Shown: piece after piece, positions 35,247 through 44,777 of the stretch
How positions within the stretch are numbered: the stretch's first letter is position 1
Layout: each line of letters begins with the position of its first letter
NCBI GenBank assembly: GCA_963765625.1
Contig: CAVXXD010000006.1
Location: 310,001 to 374,000, forward strand
Length of the DNA stretch: 64,000 bases
Source: CAVXXD01 sp963765625
GTDB taxonomy: Bacteria; Actinomycetota; Geothermincolia; Geothermincolales; Geothermincolaceae
Direction: 5' to 3'
Translations under genes and position numbers: made by a program
The notes under the pieces: generated by a model
Databases searched by the model: none
What the model was told of the DNA's origin: nothing
The model's input: the letters and a program-made list of their open reading frames with translations, nothing else

Positions 35247-37374
35247 TTGGATCCAGGCGGCCTTAAAAACATCGGTGATCTCGAGCAGGGGCAACCACCT
35301 GTGCTGTCTTTACGAGACCGAGGACGAGCAATCGCTCGCAGCTTACTCCCTTTATCCTCAAGGGAATGGAAGAAGAGGAAAAGGTCGTCTGCTTCGCCGA
35401 TTCCATGGCTTCGGAGATCTACGTGGAGGCATGGGAGAAGTAGTGCTCCGGCCATCATCGAAGCACTCAACGCCGGGCCGGGTGTCTTTCCTGGCGGATC
35501 ACGACCACTTCAGCCGGAGCGGGACGTTCAGCCCGGACAGGATGCATCTCTTCCCTGCAGTCCCTGGAAAAGAAGGCGCTGGCCGAAGGTTTTTCCGGGT
35601 TGAGGGTGGCGGCGGAGGCATCCTGGCTGCTGAGCGGGATGTCGGATTCGGTCCCTTTCATTGAGCTCGAGAGCAAGCTGGCCCGGTACCTGCCCCATCA
35701 GCCGGTGCGCGCTGCTGATACAGTACGACCGCTGGGTGTTCGACCCCGTCTTTTCTCCTGGACGTGCTGGCCTCCCACCCCGTGGCGGCTTACGGGAGCG
35801 AGGTCTACGACAACATCTACCACGTGCCGCCGGAGGAGCTGCTCAGCCGGGACATCTCCTCCACTTCCCTGCGCCTCTGGCTGGCCAACCTCCGGTCGAA
35901 CCACCGGGAGAGAGAGCTGCTCAGGGCTTCCGAAGCCAATTTCCGCGGCATCTTCAACGCCGTCAGCGACGCCATCTTCATCCGGGACATCGACACCTTC
36001 GAGTTCGTCGACGCCAACCAGAGGGCCCAGGAGATGTTCGGGGTGACCCTGGAGGAGATCAAGCAGTGCCCGCCCGGGTTCCTGCACGCTGAGGTACTTC
36101 CCGGTCAACCGCGGAGGATTTCCTCTCCATCATGGAAAAAGCAAGCCAGGGATAGCCCCAGACAGTCGAGTGGATGGCCAGGACCAGGGATGGCAGGTCC
36201 TTCTGGGTGGAGAGCAACCTGGTACGCGGCTGTCATCGGCGGCCAGGAAAGGATAATCTCCACGGTCCGTGACATCAGCCAGCGCAAGAGGGCTGAGGAG
36301 GCGCTGCGGGAGGCCACCGAGTACCTGAACAACCTGATCACCTACGCCAACGCCCCCATCATCGTCTGGGACCCGGAGCGCAAGATCACCCGCTTCAACC
36401 ACGCCTTCGAGCATCTCACCGGCTACAGCGAGGAGGAGGTCATGGGCAGGGACCTCGAGCTGCTCTTCCCCCTGGACTCGAGCCGGGGAATCGCTCGACA
36501 AGATAGGGGACGCTCTCAGCGGCGAGCACTGGGAATCGGTGGAGATACCCATACTGACCAGGGACGGCGAAGTCCGCATGGCCCTGTGGAACTCGGCCAA
36601 CATCTACGCGGACGACGGAGAGACGCTGCTGGCCACCATCGCCCAGGGCCAGGACATCACGAGCGCAAGCGCGTGGAGAAACAACTCCAGGCCGTCAATC
36701 GCGAATTGAGTGAATATGCCCACACCATCTCGCACGACCTGCACGCCCCCATCTCCACCATCCACGGGTACGCTCAGGTGGCTGAAGAAGCGTACACCGA
36801 CGGAAACGGTAGCGTCCTCATTGAAAGCCTGGGAGCCATCAGGCGCCTGACCGAGCGCATGGGCAGTATGGTCAAGGCCATCCTGGAGTACGCGGAAGCC
36901 GACAAGATGGAAGGAAGGGCCGAAATGGTCTCGCTGGGCGAAGCGCTGCTCGAGGTATTGGCGGACCATGAGGGTGACATCCGCTCAAGGGAAATGGAAC
37001 TGGCCTTGCAGGAGGAACTCCCCATCGTGCTGGTCGACCACATCAGGCTGCGCCAGGTGCTCACCAACATCATCGGCAACGCCGTAAAGTTTACAGCCGG
37101 CTGGCCGGAGCCAAGGATAAGCGTGGGCGCCGAAGAGAAGGGCGGCTGGGCGACTGTCTCCATCGGGGACAACGGGGCGGGAATAGAGCCCGGAGCGATG
37201 GACGGGATATTCGTGCCTTTCCGGACTTTCCAAGGAGACGGGTCAAGCGGGCACGGCATCGGGCTGGCCACCGCGAGGAAGGTGGTGGAAGGCTGGGGTG
37301 GGAAGATATGGGCCGAGTCGGAACCGGGCGGCGGCTCTACTTTCTTCTTCACCGTCCCCGCCGCGCATCAATAA
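35247..37374 (+). CDS. MEDS-PAS-PAS histidine kinase (many frameshifts)
   Basis: TTG 35247 (LDPGGLKNIGDLEQG) behind GGGAGGGG is the most likely start. Joined frames give a MEDS sensory domain (NHLCCLYETEDEQ, TPFILKGMEEEEKVVCFAD, SFLADHDHFSRSGTF, AEGFSGLRVAAEASW), two PAS domains (NFRGIFNAVSDAIFIRDIDT; LNNLITYANAPIIVWDPE), a HisKA helix LSEYAHTISHDLHAPISTI, and a HATPase with NIIGNAVKFT, DNGAGIEPG and GHGIGLATARKVVEGWGG. MEDS domains occur in methanogen and methylotroph sensors, including DcmR. There is no TM, so it is a cytoplasmic sensor. No response regulator is adjacent. About seven indels, mostly in the N-terminal third and between the PAS domains. Confidence 0.78.
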
Positions 37375-37414
37375 CCGGTGAGCGGAATGGTGAGATTCTC
37401 GAGGAGGTGGGAAC

Positions 37415-37733
37415 ATGGCATTCAAGGCAGCCTTTATCGCGCACGCCCCTGACGCGGACCCGGAGAAGCACCGCTGCGTCATCGACACCGGCAAGTACCG
37501 CCTGTCGGTGGTGGTGGTGAGGGACCAGGGCCAGGCGGAAGCGGAGAGCAGGAAACTGGTGGCGGAGGAGGGAATACAGTCCATCCTGCTCTGCCCCGGG
37601 TTCACCCACGCCGACGTCGCCGCCATCGCGGCGGCCGTCGGGAGACAAGGTGGGGGTCAACGTGGCCAGGGGAGACGGCCCGGCCGGCCGGATCGCCGGG
37701 GAGGTCATCGCCAGGGAGTGGGGCCCGCATTGA
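37415..37733 (+). CDS. DUF6506-like small protein (one frameshift)
   Basis: ATG 37415 behind GAGGAGGTGG. About 105 residues: FKAAFIAHAPDADPEKHRCV, KYRLSVVVVRDQGQAEAESR and IQSILLCPGFTHADVAAIAA, then after a frameshift near 37643 DKVGVNVARGDGPAGRI to TGA 37731-37733. The 'KAAFI..AP.ADPEKH' start and the 'I..C.GF....V..I' block recall the DUF6506 family of unknown function. The stop overlaps the likely TTG start of the acyltransferase gene. Confidence 0.5.
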
Positions 37734-38878
37734 CAATCACCGAAGGCGCATCCCGGCGCCACGAACTGGACTGGCTGCGCGTACTGGCGGTGCTGCTGCT
37801 CATCTACTTCCATAGCGCCCGTCCCTTCGACTTCGGCGATTTCTACGTCAAGAACGGCCAGCTGAGCAAGGGCTTTGACGCCTTCACGACCTTCGTCGAC
37901 ATCTGGTTCATGCCCCTCTTCTTCTTTATCGCCGGGGCGGCGTCGTTCTATGCCCTGAAGAAGCGGAGCGGTAAGCAGTACGCCGGGGAGCGGGCCAAGC
38001 GCCTGGTGGTGCCGTTCGTCTTCGGGTCCATCGTCATCGCCGCGCCCCAGGTATATGTGGTGCTGCTGCAGCAGCCCGGCTACGACCAGAACTATCTCCA
38101 GTACTACCACTATATCTTTACCACGCCCTACCTGACCGAGGTCACCGCCGGCAGCGTCGGCCCGGCGAAGATCACGGCGATGACCCTGGAACCGGCCCAC
38201 CTGTGGTTCATCATCTACCTCTTCGTCTTCTCGATAGTGTGCCTGCCGCTCTTTCTGCGTTTGCGGGGCGATAAGGGCAAGGGCTTCCTTGACGGCTTAG
38301 CGTCGTTCATGCGCAGGAGGGGGGCGATATTCCTCTTTGCCATCCCCATCTTCCTCTACAACTTTCTGCACATCGACGACGACACCCTCTACCGGCTCTT
38401 CCACATCTACCCGTTCTTCCTGGGGTTCCTCTTCTACTGCGACGACCGCTTCGGCCGGGTGGTCGACGAATACCTGAGGCCCTCCCTGTTCATGGCGTTG
38501 ACCTTTTCCGCCGCCCTTCTCACCATCTCCTGGACGGCCGGCTTCGATTCGCAGCGGGCCCTGCTGAACGGGGCTCCCCTTTCGGCGCTGTATGCCTTCA
38601 CCACCTGGCTGTGGCTGATAGCCCTGGTGGGGCTGGGACGAAAATACCTGCGTTTCTCGAACGGCTTCCTGGACTACGCCAACCGCGGCTCCTACCCCTT
38701 TTACATCCTGCACCAGACGGTGATCGTTCTCATCGCCTACGCCATATTCAGGTGGAGTTGGGGGGTCGTTCCCAAGTACCTATTCCTGACCACCACGTCG
38801 CTGGTGGTCACGGCACTCGCATACGACCTCCTGGTCAGGCGGACTCCGCCCACCCGCTTCCTCTTCGGCATGAAGTAA
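37730..38878 (+). CDS. Acyltransferase 3 family membrane protein
   Basis: About 382 residues. The likely start is TTG 37730, which overlaps the previous stop (TTGA); an in-frame GTG at 37718 is the alternative. The start HELDWLRVLAVLLLIYFHSA carries the conserved Arg and His of the acyltransferase 3 family (PF01757). It is followed by about ten TM helices (for example WFMPLFFFIAGAASFYAL, RLVVPFVFGSIVIAAPQVYV) and PFYILHQTVIVLIAYAIF near the end. Related proteins O-acylate surface glycans, or act as OpgC-like glucan modifiers. The target is unknown. Confidence 0.8.
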   Translation: MTITEGASRRHELDWLRVLAVLLLIYFHSARPFDFGDFYVKNGQLSKGFDAFTTFVDIWFMPLFFFIAGAASFYALKKRSGKQYAGERAKRLVVPFVFGSIVIAAPQVYVVLLQQPGYDQNYLQYYHYIFTTPYLTEVTAGSVGPAKITAMTLEPAHLWFIIYLFVFSIVCLPLFLRLRGDKGKGFLDGLASFMRRRGAIFLFAIPIFLYNFLHIDDDTLYRLFHIYPFFLGFLFYCDDRFGRVVDEYLRPSLFMALTFSAALLTISWTAGFDSQRALLNGAPLSALYAFTTWLWLIALVGLGRKYLRFSNGFLDYANRGSYPFYILHQTVIVLIAYAIFRWSWGVVPKYLFLTTTSLVVTALAYDLLVRRTPPTRFLFGMK

Positions 38879-38920
38879 TAGTGGGCAATCCGGATTTTTT
38901 AAGATACAATATGCCGCGAG

Positions 38921-40303
38921 ATGAACGATTTACAGAATTTCTTTACGCCAAGGAAGATAGCACTGATCGGAGCCCGAAGCAGTTTCGGCTTCGGTTACAC
39001 CATCCCCCTCAACATGCAGCGAGACGGCTGGGGTGACAAGCTGCACCTGATGAACCCCAAGGGCGGCGAACTGCACGGCCTTCCTGTTTATTCGAAGATT
39101 GCCGATATCCCCGACCCCTGCGACCTGGCCGTCGTGGTCATCCCGGCCCAGAGCGTTCCCCAGGTGATGGAAGAGCTAGGCCAGCGGGGAATCAAGAACG
39201 TCATCATCGAGAGCGCCGGCTTCGCCGAAGTGGGCGAAGAAGGCAAGGATTACCAGGACCGCACCCAGGAAGCAGCGAAACGCCACGGCGTCCGGGTGCT
39301 CGGGCCCAACTGCGTCGGGGTGACCAACACCAGGGCTAAGCTGACCACGGCCGAGACCATGGTTGAAGCGCTGGTGCCGGGTAACATCGCCATCATCGCC
39401 CAGAGCGGCGTCTTCGGCAACGTGCTTCTGGACAAGTTCTACCAGCACCAGCTGTATATATCCAAGTCCATCACCATGGGCAACCGCATCGACGTCGACG
39501 AGGCCGAACTCCTGGAGTATCTCGCCGAAGACGACGACACCACGGTGATCCTCATGTACCTGGAGGGCGCGGCGGACGGCCGGCGTCTGAAGGAAGCCCT
39601 GGACAAGGTGGCCCGGAAGAAGCCGGTGCTCATGCTGAAAAGCGGCGCCACCGAAGCGGGAAAGGCCGCCACCGCCTCGCACACCGGTTCCCTGTCGGGC
39701 GAGGACGACCTGTACGAAGCAGCGTTAGCTCAGACCGGCGCCCTGCGCATGGGCTCCCTGCAGGAGATGATGGACACCGCGCTGGCCTTTTCCACCTGCC
39801 CGCTCCCCAAGGGAAACCGCGTAGGCATCGCCACCACCACCGGCAGCCTGGGCGTCCTGGCCACCGACATGGCGGTCAAGAACGGCCTGGTGGTCGGGGA
39901 GCTAGGACCCGAATGCATGGCGGAGGTAGCCGCCTTGGCCCCCGTCTTCATGAACGTCCGCAACCCCATCGACACCGGGACCGCCCCCATCTATGGCGAG
40001 TGCGTCAGGGCCATGATGAAGGACCCCCAGATAGACATGGTCCTCTGCGTGGTGATTATGCCCTTCAACCTGTGGAGGGAGGTCTATCACAATATGGGTA
40101 TCAAGTACTTCGGAGACCTCGCCGCCATCCGCGAGGAGTTCCCGGAAAAGCCCCTCATGGTCGCCGCCATCGGCAACAGCCAGTTCGTCCAGGACATGGA
40201 CGACATCGGCGGCCCCCGGGTCCCCGTCTACAGCACTTCCGAGCCGGCCGCCAAGGCCCTGGCCAACATGTGGCAGTTCGCCCAGAACAGCAACCGCGCC
40301 TAG
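38921..40303 (+). CDS. ADP-forming acyl-CoA synthetase, alpha subunit
   Basis: 460 residues from ATG 38921. An N-terminal CoA-binding domain (RKIALIGARSSFGFGYTIP, KLHLMNPKGGELHGLPVY, LAVVVIPAQSVPQVMEELG) is followed by succinyl-CoA-ligase-type domains (VRVLGPNCVGVTNT, IAIIAQSGVFGNVLLD). The phosphohistidine site is ATASHTGSLSGEDD. The length matches the separate alpha subunit of acetate-CoA ligase (ADP-forming), which makes ATP from acyl-CoA in fermentative anaerobes. The ATP-grasp beta subunit is not in this window, so it must be encoded elsewhere. No frameshift. Confidence 0.85.
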   Translation: MNDLQNFFTPRKIALIGARSSFGFGYTIPLNMQRDGWGDKLHLMNPKGGELHGLPVYSKIADIPDPCDLAVVVIPAQSVPQVMEELGQRGIKNVIIESAGFAEVGEEGKDYQDRTQEAAKRHGVRVLGPNCVGVTNTRAKLTTAETMVEALVPGNIAIIAQSGVFGNVLLDKFYQHQLYISKSITMGNRIDVDEAELLEYLAEDDDTTVILMYLEGAADGRRLKEALDKVARKKPVLMLKSGATEAGKAATASHTGSLSGEDDLYEAALAQTGALRMGSLQEMMDTALAFSTCPLPKGNRVGIATTTGSLGVLATDMAVKNGLVVGELGPECMAEVAALAPVFMNVRNPIDTGTAPIYGECVRAMMKDPQIDMVLCVVIMPFNLWREVYHNMGIKYFGDLAAIREEFPEKPLMVAAIGNSQFVQDMDDIGGPRVPVYSTSEPAAKALANMWQFAQNSNRA

Positions 40304-40384
40304 GGTTCCCCTCTAAGGCTGGAGCTTCCTTCTAAAAGAAAACCCGGCATATTCTTGCCTTACAGCGTACCGCTTCAAGCCGGC

Positions 40385-41293
40385 TCAGGTAAGGGCCGTA
40401 GAGAGGGCGTATACGAAGTAGAAGAGTGTGAGGGCCGTGACGGGATAGACCAGCAGGCCGGGATTGAACTCGGCCTGTGGCGGCTTGAAGAGGACGCGGA
40501 TGGTGACGGTGTAGGCGATCATAGCCGCCAGCCCGCCCGCGGCGAAGAGTTTGAACTGCCACTGGTAGTCCCCCACCAGGATGAAGGCCGCGATCACGGC
40601 CATGATCACGCATAACGGTATCATGGCGTCGATGAGGCGCTTGGCGCCGAAGACAACCCCGGAAGTCCGGTAACCGGCCGCTTCGTCGAAGGGTATGTCG
40701 TTGCCTACGGTGGGCAGGTAGATGGTCATGGCCAGGAGGCCCCCGAAGATGGTGGGCAGCACCGGCGGCCAGATGTCCGGAGGGCGGGCGATATTCCAGC
40801 CCGCGATGAGGATGAGGGCAGGGCCGGCCGAATTGCAGAGCACGTCCAGCACCGGCTTGGCCTTCCACTGGAACCAGGGATGCGAGTAGAGGACGCCCAG
40901 CAGCATGGTGGCGGAGACCATGAAGACGGCGAACCAGAAGCCTGTCAGCAACCCGAACCCGGCACAGCCCAGCCCCGAGACGGCGAAGGCCAGCCAGGTC
41001 TCGGTCTTTCCCATATCCCCCGTGGCGAAGGGCTGCTCGGAGAGGGGCATGTCCTTGTAAAGGTCGGTGTGTAGCTTGTCGGCCTCCACGTCGGAAAAGA
41101 AGTTAAGGGTGGAGCCGAAGAACGACCCCAGTATGAAGCTGATATAAGCGCAGGCGATGCGCCATCCCGCGACACTGTCGACGTAATCGACAGAGGCGGC
41201 GAAACCCAGCGTCAGGGGAAAGATGAAGAGCACCAGTATCTTCGGCCGTAAGAGTCCCAGGTACTTGCTGACATATCTTCTCACCGTTTCCAT
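40385..41293 (-). CDS. UbiA family prenyltransferase
   Basis: ATG 41293 is preferred over the GTG at 41317 because GAGAGG precedes it; 302 residues with about eight or nine TM helices. The first Asp-rich motif, TLNFFSDVEADKLHTDLYK (NxxxDxxxD), binds the prenyl diphosphate through magnesium; the second is weaker (VGNDIPFDEAAGYRT). A SHPWFQWKAKPVLDVLC loop precedes it. The fold and motifs fit UbiA-type enzymes that attach prenyl chains to quinone, heme or lipid head groups. The acceptor is unknown, with no quinone genes adjacent. Confidence 0.8.
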   Translation of the reverse strand: METVRRYVSKYLGLLRPKILVLFIFPLTLGFAASVDYVDSVAGWRIACAYISFILGSFFGSTLNFFSDVEADKLHTDLYKDMPLSEQPFATGDMGKTETWLAFAVSGLGCAGFGLLTGFWFAVFMVSATMLLGVLYSHPWFQWKAKPVLDVLCNSAGPALILIAGWNIARPPDIWPPVLPTIFGGLLAMTIYLPTVGNDIPFDEAAGYRTSGVVFGAKRLIDAMIPLCVIMAVIAAFILVGDYQWQFKLFAAGGLAAMIAYTVTIRVLFKPPQAEFNPGLLVYPVTALTLFYFVYALSTALT

Positions 41294-41434
41294 GCGACCG
41301 CCTCTCTCCCTCTGCACAACATCCCTCTCCGGTGTATCAATTCTACCATCCCAAGCCGCGGCTCAACTGCTTCGTGCTCGAAGCCGATACTCGTCGAAAG
41401 AGAGAGTTTGCGAGGTCCGGAGGAGGAGATGAAA

Positions 41435-42262
41435 ATGAATCTGGATGAGCCCGCCCAGTTGATGCGCAGAGAGTTCCTGTGCAGAAGCGCCAAATTCACA
41501 GTGGGCATCGTCTGCCTGGGAGCCCTGGGCGGCCTGGTCGGCTGCGGTGGCGGGAGCGATCCTTCCGGGGGCAATTCCACCGGGAGCGACGGCGGAGCCG
41601 CCGCAGGAGACGCCCCATCCTACGGGCGCCAGATACTCGTGGACAGCTTCGAGAAGCAGTTGCCGTATTACCGCGGGGCCCTGGACCCGGCCTCCGCGGA
41701 CAAGGTCATCGCGGATGCCCGGGCGGACTTCGAGGGGCTCATACCCCAGGTGCCTTACGTGGGAGACCCGCGTTACCCCCTTCCCGAAACACTGATAGAG
41801 AGTGCCGTCGCCCTCTCGTTCTACCGGTCATTGATGCGAAATGGCCAGGCCGGCGAGGAAGCCGGAGCGGTGATCGCGGCGGCGGCGGAAGCCAGCATCA
41901 GGGCGGTACCCGCGGACCAGCTTTTGGCCCTGGGCGAGCAGCAGTTCACCGAGGGCTGGTACCAGATGCAGAGAATGGCCGCGGCCCAGTCGCAACAGAA
42001 GCCGTACCCGGGAGACTGGGTCTACAGCTTCGTCGAGGGTGTACCCGGTGAGTTCGACTGGGGATGGGACTTCACCGAGTGCGGCATCCTCAAGCTATAT
42101 AAAACCCAGGGAGCGGAGGAGCTGGTACCTTATCTCTGCGCCCAGGATTTTACCGCCAGCGAGCTCGAGAACACCGGGCTGCGCCGCACAGGGACCCTGG
42201 CCAGGGGCGACGCCTGCTGCGACTTCAGGTACTTGAAGGGCCGCGAGCCCCAGGGCGTCTGA
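41435..42262 (+). CDS. Tat-exported lipoprotein with ATC hydrolase domain
   Basis: ATG 41435 has AGGAGGAG at ideal spacing (the ATG at 41429 abuts it). The N-terminus has a twin-arginine motif (LMRREFLCRSAKF), a hydrophobic stretch and a lipobox ending GLVGCGGG, then a Ser/Gly/Asp-rich linker. The mature domain ends in the L-2-amino-thiazoline-4-carboxylate hydrolase signature (PF14196): WDFTECGILKLYKTQGAEEL, PYLCAQDF, and RTGTLARGDACCDFRY. Family members open thiazoline or related rings in the cytoplasm; export as a Tat lipoprotein is unusual and implies cofactor binding or folding before export. Distant relatives may be the genes at 783 and 1587. Confidence 0.75.
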   Translation: MNLDEPAQLMRREFLCRSAKFTVGIVCLGALGGLVGCGGGSDPSGGNSTGSDGGAAAGDAPSYGRQILVDSFEKQLPYYRGALDPASADKVIADARADFEGLIPQVPYVGDPRYPLPETLIESAVALSFYRSLMRNGQAGEEAGAVIAAAAEASIRAVPADQLLALGEQQFTEGWYQMQRMAAAQSQQKPYPGDWVYSFVEGVPGEFDWGWDFTECGILKLYKTQGAEELVPYLCAQDFTASELENTGLRRTGTLARGDACCDFRYLKGREPQGV

Positions 42263-42285
42263 CGGGACGCTCCGCGCCGGCGTGG

Positions 42286-43698
42286 CTATTTCACGCTGCC
42301 GAACGCTTCCTCCAGCCAGCCCAGCTTGACCAGGCCGCCGAAACGGCTGGCCCCGATCTGGCAGTGCGCGCCGGCGCCTTCGGCGTTGGTGAACAGGATG
42401 TATTCCTTGGGGCAGGTCAGGCTGTCATAGATGTCCTTGGTCATGCTGCCGTATTTCTGCACGTCCTGCTCGGAATCGCAGACCAGCGTCTTGCACTCGA
42501 TGTTCTCGGTGACACCGTCCAGGGAGTAGTCCAGCAGCGCGAGGGGGAACCCGCTGGGCCGGTCCACGCCGAAGACGTACATGCCGTTCTGTACGAACCA
42601 GGTCAGGCTGACGCTGGTGGTCATGGCATATTCGAAAGCCTTGTCCATGTCGTCGGGGTCCTGCTCGATGGCGGCCTTGATGCTTTCCGCGTCGGCCTTG
42701 AAGCCGGTGTCGCCGGACATCGCGGCCATCTCCTCCAGCATCGGCCCGAAGGACCGTACCACTACCTGCTCCATATCCATGGCCGGATCCAGTATCAAGG
42801 CCGCCAGGCGGTGCTCGTAGGCCGCCGCCCGCGCGGCCAGGCAGCCTCCCATACTGATGCCCCAGAGGGCGATCTTTTTGGAGTCGACATCCTTGCGGGA
42901 GACGGCGTAGTCGACCACCGAAGTCACTACGTTCCCCCACTCGGGAGTGAAATGCAGCCCCTGCTCCCGCAGCACCGCGCCCTGGCCCGGCCCCTCGAAG
43001 GTGAGGGCGTTGTAACCCCTCTCCAGCGCCGCGGAGGCCCCGCCGGCATAGAGCTCTTCCTGGGTGCCATCGAAACCAGTCTGGATGATTACCAGCGGCC
43101 TCTTCTCGTTGCTCGTGTCCACCCGGTAGAAATAGCCGGGGAGGGTGACGTCCCCGTACTTGATGCTGACTTCCTCCACGGGCGGGTCCATTAGCTTGCC
43201 GGCCTGCCTGAAACACTCCCTGGCCTTGCCGGAGGTCTCGGTGATGCGCGGGTCGGAGGTGTTTCCGTGCAGGTAGAACTCGGCCATGTTGTAGTAGGTA
43301 TTGCACCTGAGGTAGGTGTCCCGGGCTCCCGTCCTGTCCCCGCGGGCCAGGGTCTCGCCGGCGATGCCGTTCAGCCGCTCCGCTGTCGAGTACCAGGCGT
43401 TGTACCAGCTCTCGAAATTTCCCTGGCTGAGCTCGGCTTCGTTGACCTGCATGGCGGCGACCAGGCACTCGCCGATGTCGGCGGCCCCATAGGCCGACGC
43501 GCCCAGCGCCCTGAGCAACTGGAACTGCAGTTCCGGGCTCTGGAACACCAGCCCCGTCGAGGACGCGGGAGCCTGGAAATCGGGCTGGTAAGCTTCCGCG
43601 GTAGAGACGGCGGTAGTCGTGGCGGCCTCTTCCCCGCACCCGGGGACCAGCGCGATCAGCAGGACCGTTACGAAAACCAGGAAAAGCACTCTTTTCAT
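42286..43698 (-). CDS. Lipoprotein alpha/beta hydrolase (prolyl-oligopeptidase-like)
   Basis: ATG 43698 follows AAGGAGG; 470 residues. A lipoprotein signal (VLFLVFVTVLLIALVPGC) precedes a helical cap (about residues 60-170) and an alpha/beta hydrolase core: RPLVIIQTGFDGTQEELYAG (oxyanion strand), YNALTFEGPGQGAVLREQG, nucleophile elbow IALWGISMGGCLAARAA, and GAGAHCQIGA with the probable catalytic His near the C-terminus. The layout resembles dipeptidyl-aminopeptidase or 2,6-dihydropseudooxynicotine hydrolase-like enzymes. It would act outside the cytoplasmic membrane; substrate unknown. Convergent with the Tat lipoprotein gene, 23 bases away. Confidence 0.8.
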   Translation of the reverse strand: MKRVLFLVFVTVLLIALVPGCGEEAATTTAVSTAEAYQPDFQAPASSTGLVFQSPELQFQLLRALGASAYGAADIGECLVAAMQVNEAELSQGNFESWYNAWYSTAERLNGIAGETLARGDRTGARDTYLRCNTYYNMAEFYLHGNTSDPRITETSGKARECFRQAGKLMDPPVEEVSIKYGDVTLPGYFYRVDTSNEKRPLVIIQTGFDGTQEELYAGGASAALERGYNALTFEGPGQGAVLREQGLHFTPEWGNVVTSVVDYAVSRKDVDSKKIALWGISMGGCLAARAAAYEHRLAALILDPAMDMEQVVVRSFGPMLEEMAAMSGDTGFKADAESIKAAIEQDPDDMDKAFEYAMTTSVSLTWFVQNGMYVFGVDRPSGFPLALLDYSLDGVTENIECKTLVCDSEQDVQKYGSMTKDIYDSLTCPKEYILFTNAEGAGAHCQIGASRFGGLVKLGWLEEAFGSVK

Positions 43699-43911
43699 GA
43701 CAGCCTCCTTGCGATTGAACAAACAGACGGAACACCATTAATTATATGCCAGGGCTGCCTTTGTGTCCCTTCCAAGCCCTTATTAATGCTTGAATACTTG
43801 AATTCATGTCAAATTTTTACTACAATTATCTCGCAGGGAAACTACATCTACACTATCGACTGTTGGGCATTTGTGTCTGGTGTGATCTTGATCCAAAGAG
43901 GGGGTATTGTC

Positions 43912-44766
43912 ATGCGTAAAAAGCTGGGCAAGGAACTAAGGCAACTTATCATCTGGGCGACCGCGATAACCTTGAGCCTCTTCCTGCTGGTGGTGGCGTA
44001 CTTCATGATCGATGTCGCCGTCACCACCAGCAACAACATCGACGAGAACAAGCAGCTGGTGATCGACGAGTCCGTCTCCACCATGCAGGACATGGCGGAC
44101 AGCATCAACAGCATGTCCGATAACTCAACGCTGATCGGTTACCTGAATTACGACGACATCGCGGTCGACGTCATGCACGGCAACACACAATCCATGCTGA
44201 AGATGATGATCGACCTGGCCCTGGCCTTCTACCCCATCGAGTACGACGGCGTGTGGCAGAACGGCAAGGTCCTTGCTTATGGGACTGTCGACGGTTCAAC
44301 CATCGACACCTCCGCCCTGCCGGACAAGCCGGCGGAAGGATCGTATGTCACCTTCGACAACTTCGGCGGCCGGGAGGGCTTCTTCATCTCCCTCTACATG
44401 CCAATCAAAACTCCCGTCATCGGCAACATGGAGACCAACTTCATCATGGACCGCACGGAAGACGTCAAGCAGATCGAAAGCTACTTCAACGACCAGCGCA
44501 ACAGCCTGCTGACACGCATGGCCATCGTGTCGATAATCGCTTTCATTCTCTTCGCCCTGTTCAGCACCATGGGCCTGCGTTTCCTGGTGGGCAAGTTCGT
44601 CATGGGCCCCATAGACAAACTCAATTCCCAGGCGGAGGGCATCATCTCCGGTTCCCTCGACGAGGAGATTCCCTACGACAAGGACAGCTCCTTCGCCGCC
44701 ATCCAGGGAGTGCTGCGCAGCGGCAAAATGGTGCTGATGGACATGAACAAAGAGATAGGTGACTGA
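43912..44766 (+). CDS. Single-unit transmembrane sensor-HAMP protein without output domain
   Basis: ATG 43912 behind GAGGGGG; 284 residues. TM1 (LIIWATAITLSLFLLVVAYF), an extracytoplasmic domain of about 160 residues (MLKMMIDLALAFYPIEYDGV, GREGFFISLYMPIKTPVIGN), TM2 (MAIVSIIAFILFALFSTMGL) and one HAMP with GPIDKLNSQAEGIISGSLDE. It stops after SSFAAIQGVLRSGKMVLMDM, the same tail helix that closes both HAMP units of the protein at 6893. No kinase or other output domain follows. The next gene starts 11 bases on and may be its partner. Function inferred. Confidence 0.65.
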   Translation: MRKKLGKELRQLIIWATAITLSLFLLVVAYFMIDVAVTTSNNIDENKQLVIDESVSTMQDMADSINSMSDNSTLIGYLNYDDIAVDVMHGNTQSMLKMMIDLALAFYPIEYDGVWQNGKVLAYGTVDGSTIDTSALPDKPAEGSYVTFDNFGGREGFFISLYMPIKTPVIGNMETNFIMDRTEDVKQIESYFNDQRNSLLTRMAIVSIIAFILFALFSTMGLRFLVGKFVMGPIDKLNSQAEGIISGSLDEEIPYDKDSSFAAIQGVLRSGKMVLMDMNKEIGD

Positions 44767-44777
44767 GGAGTGAAACC

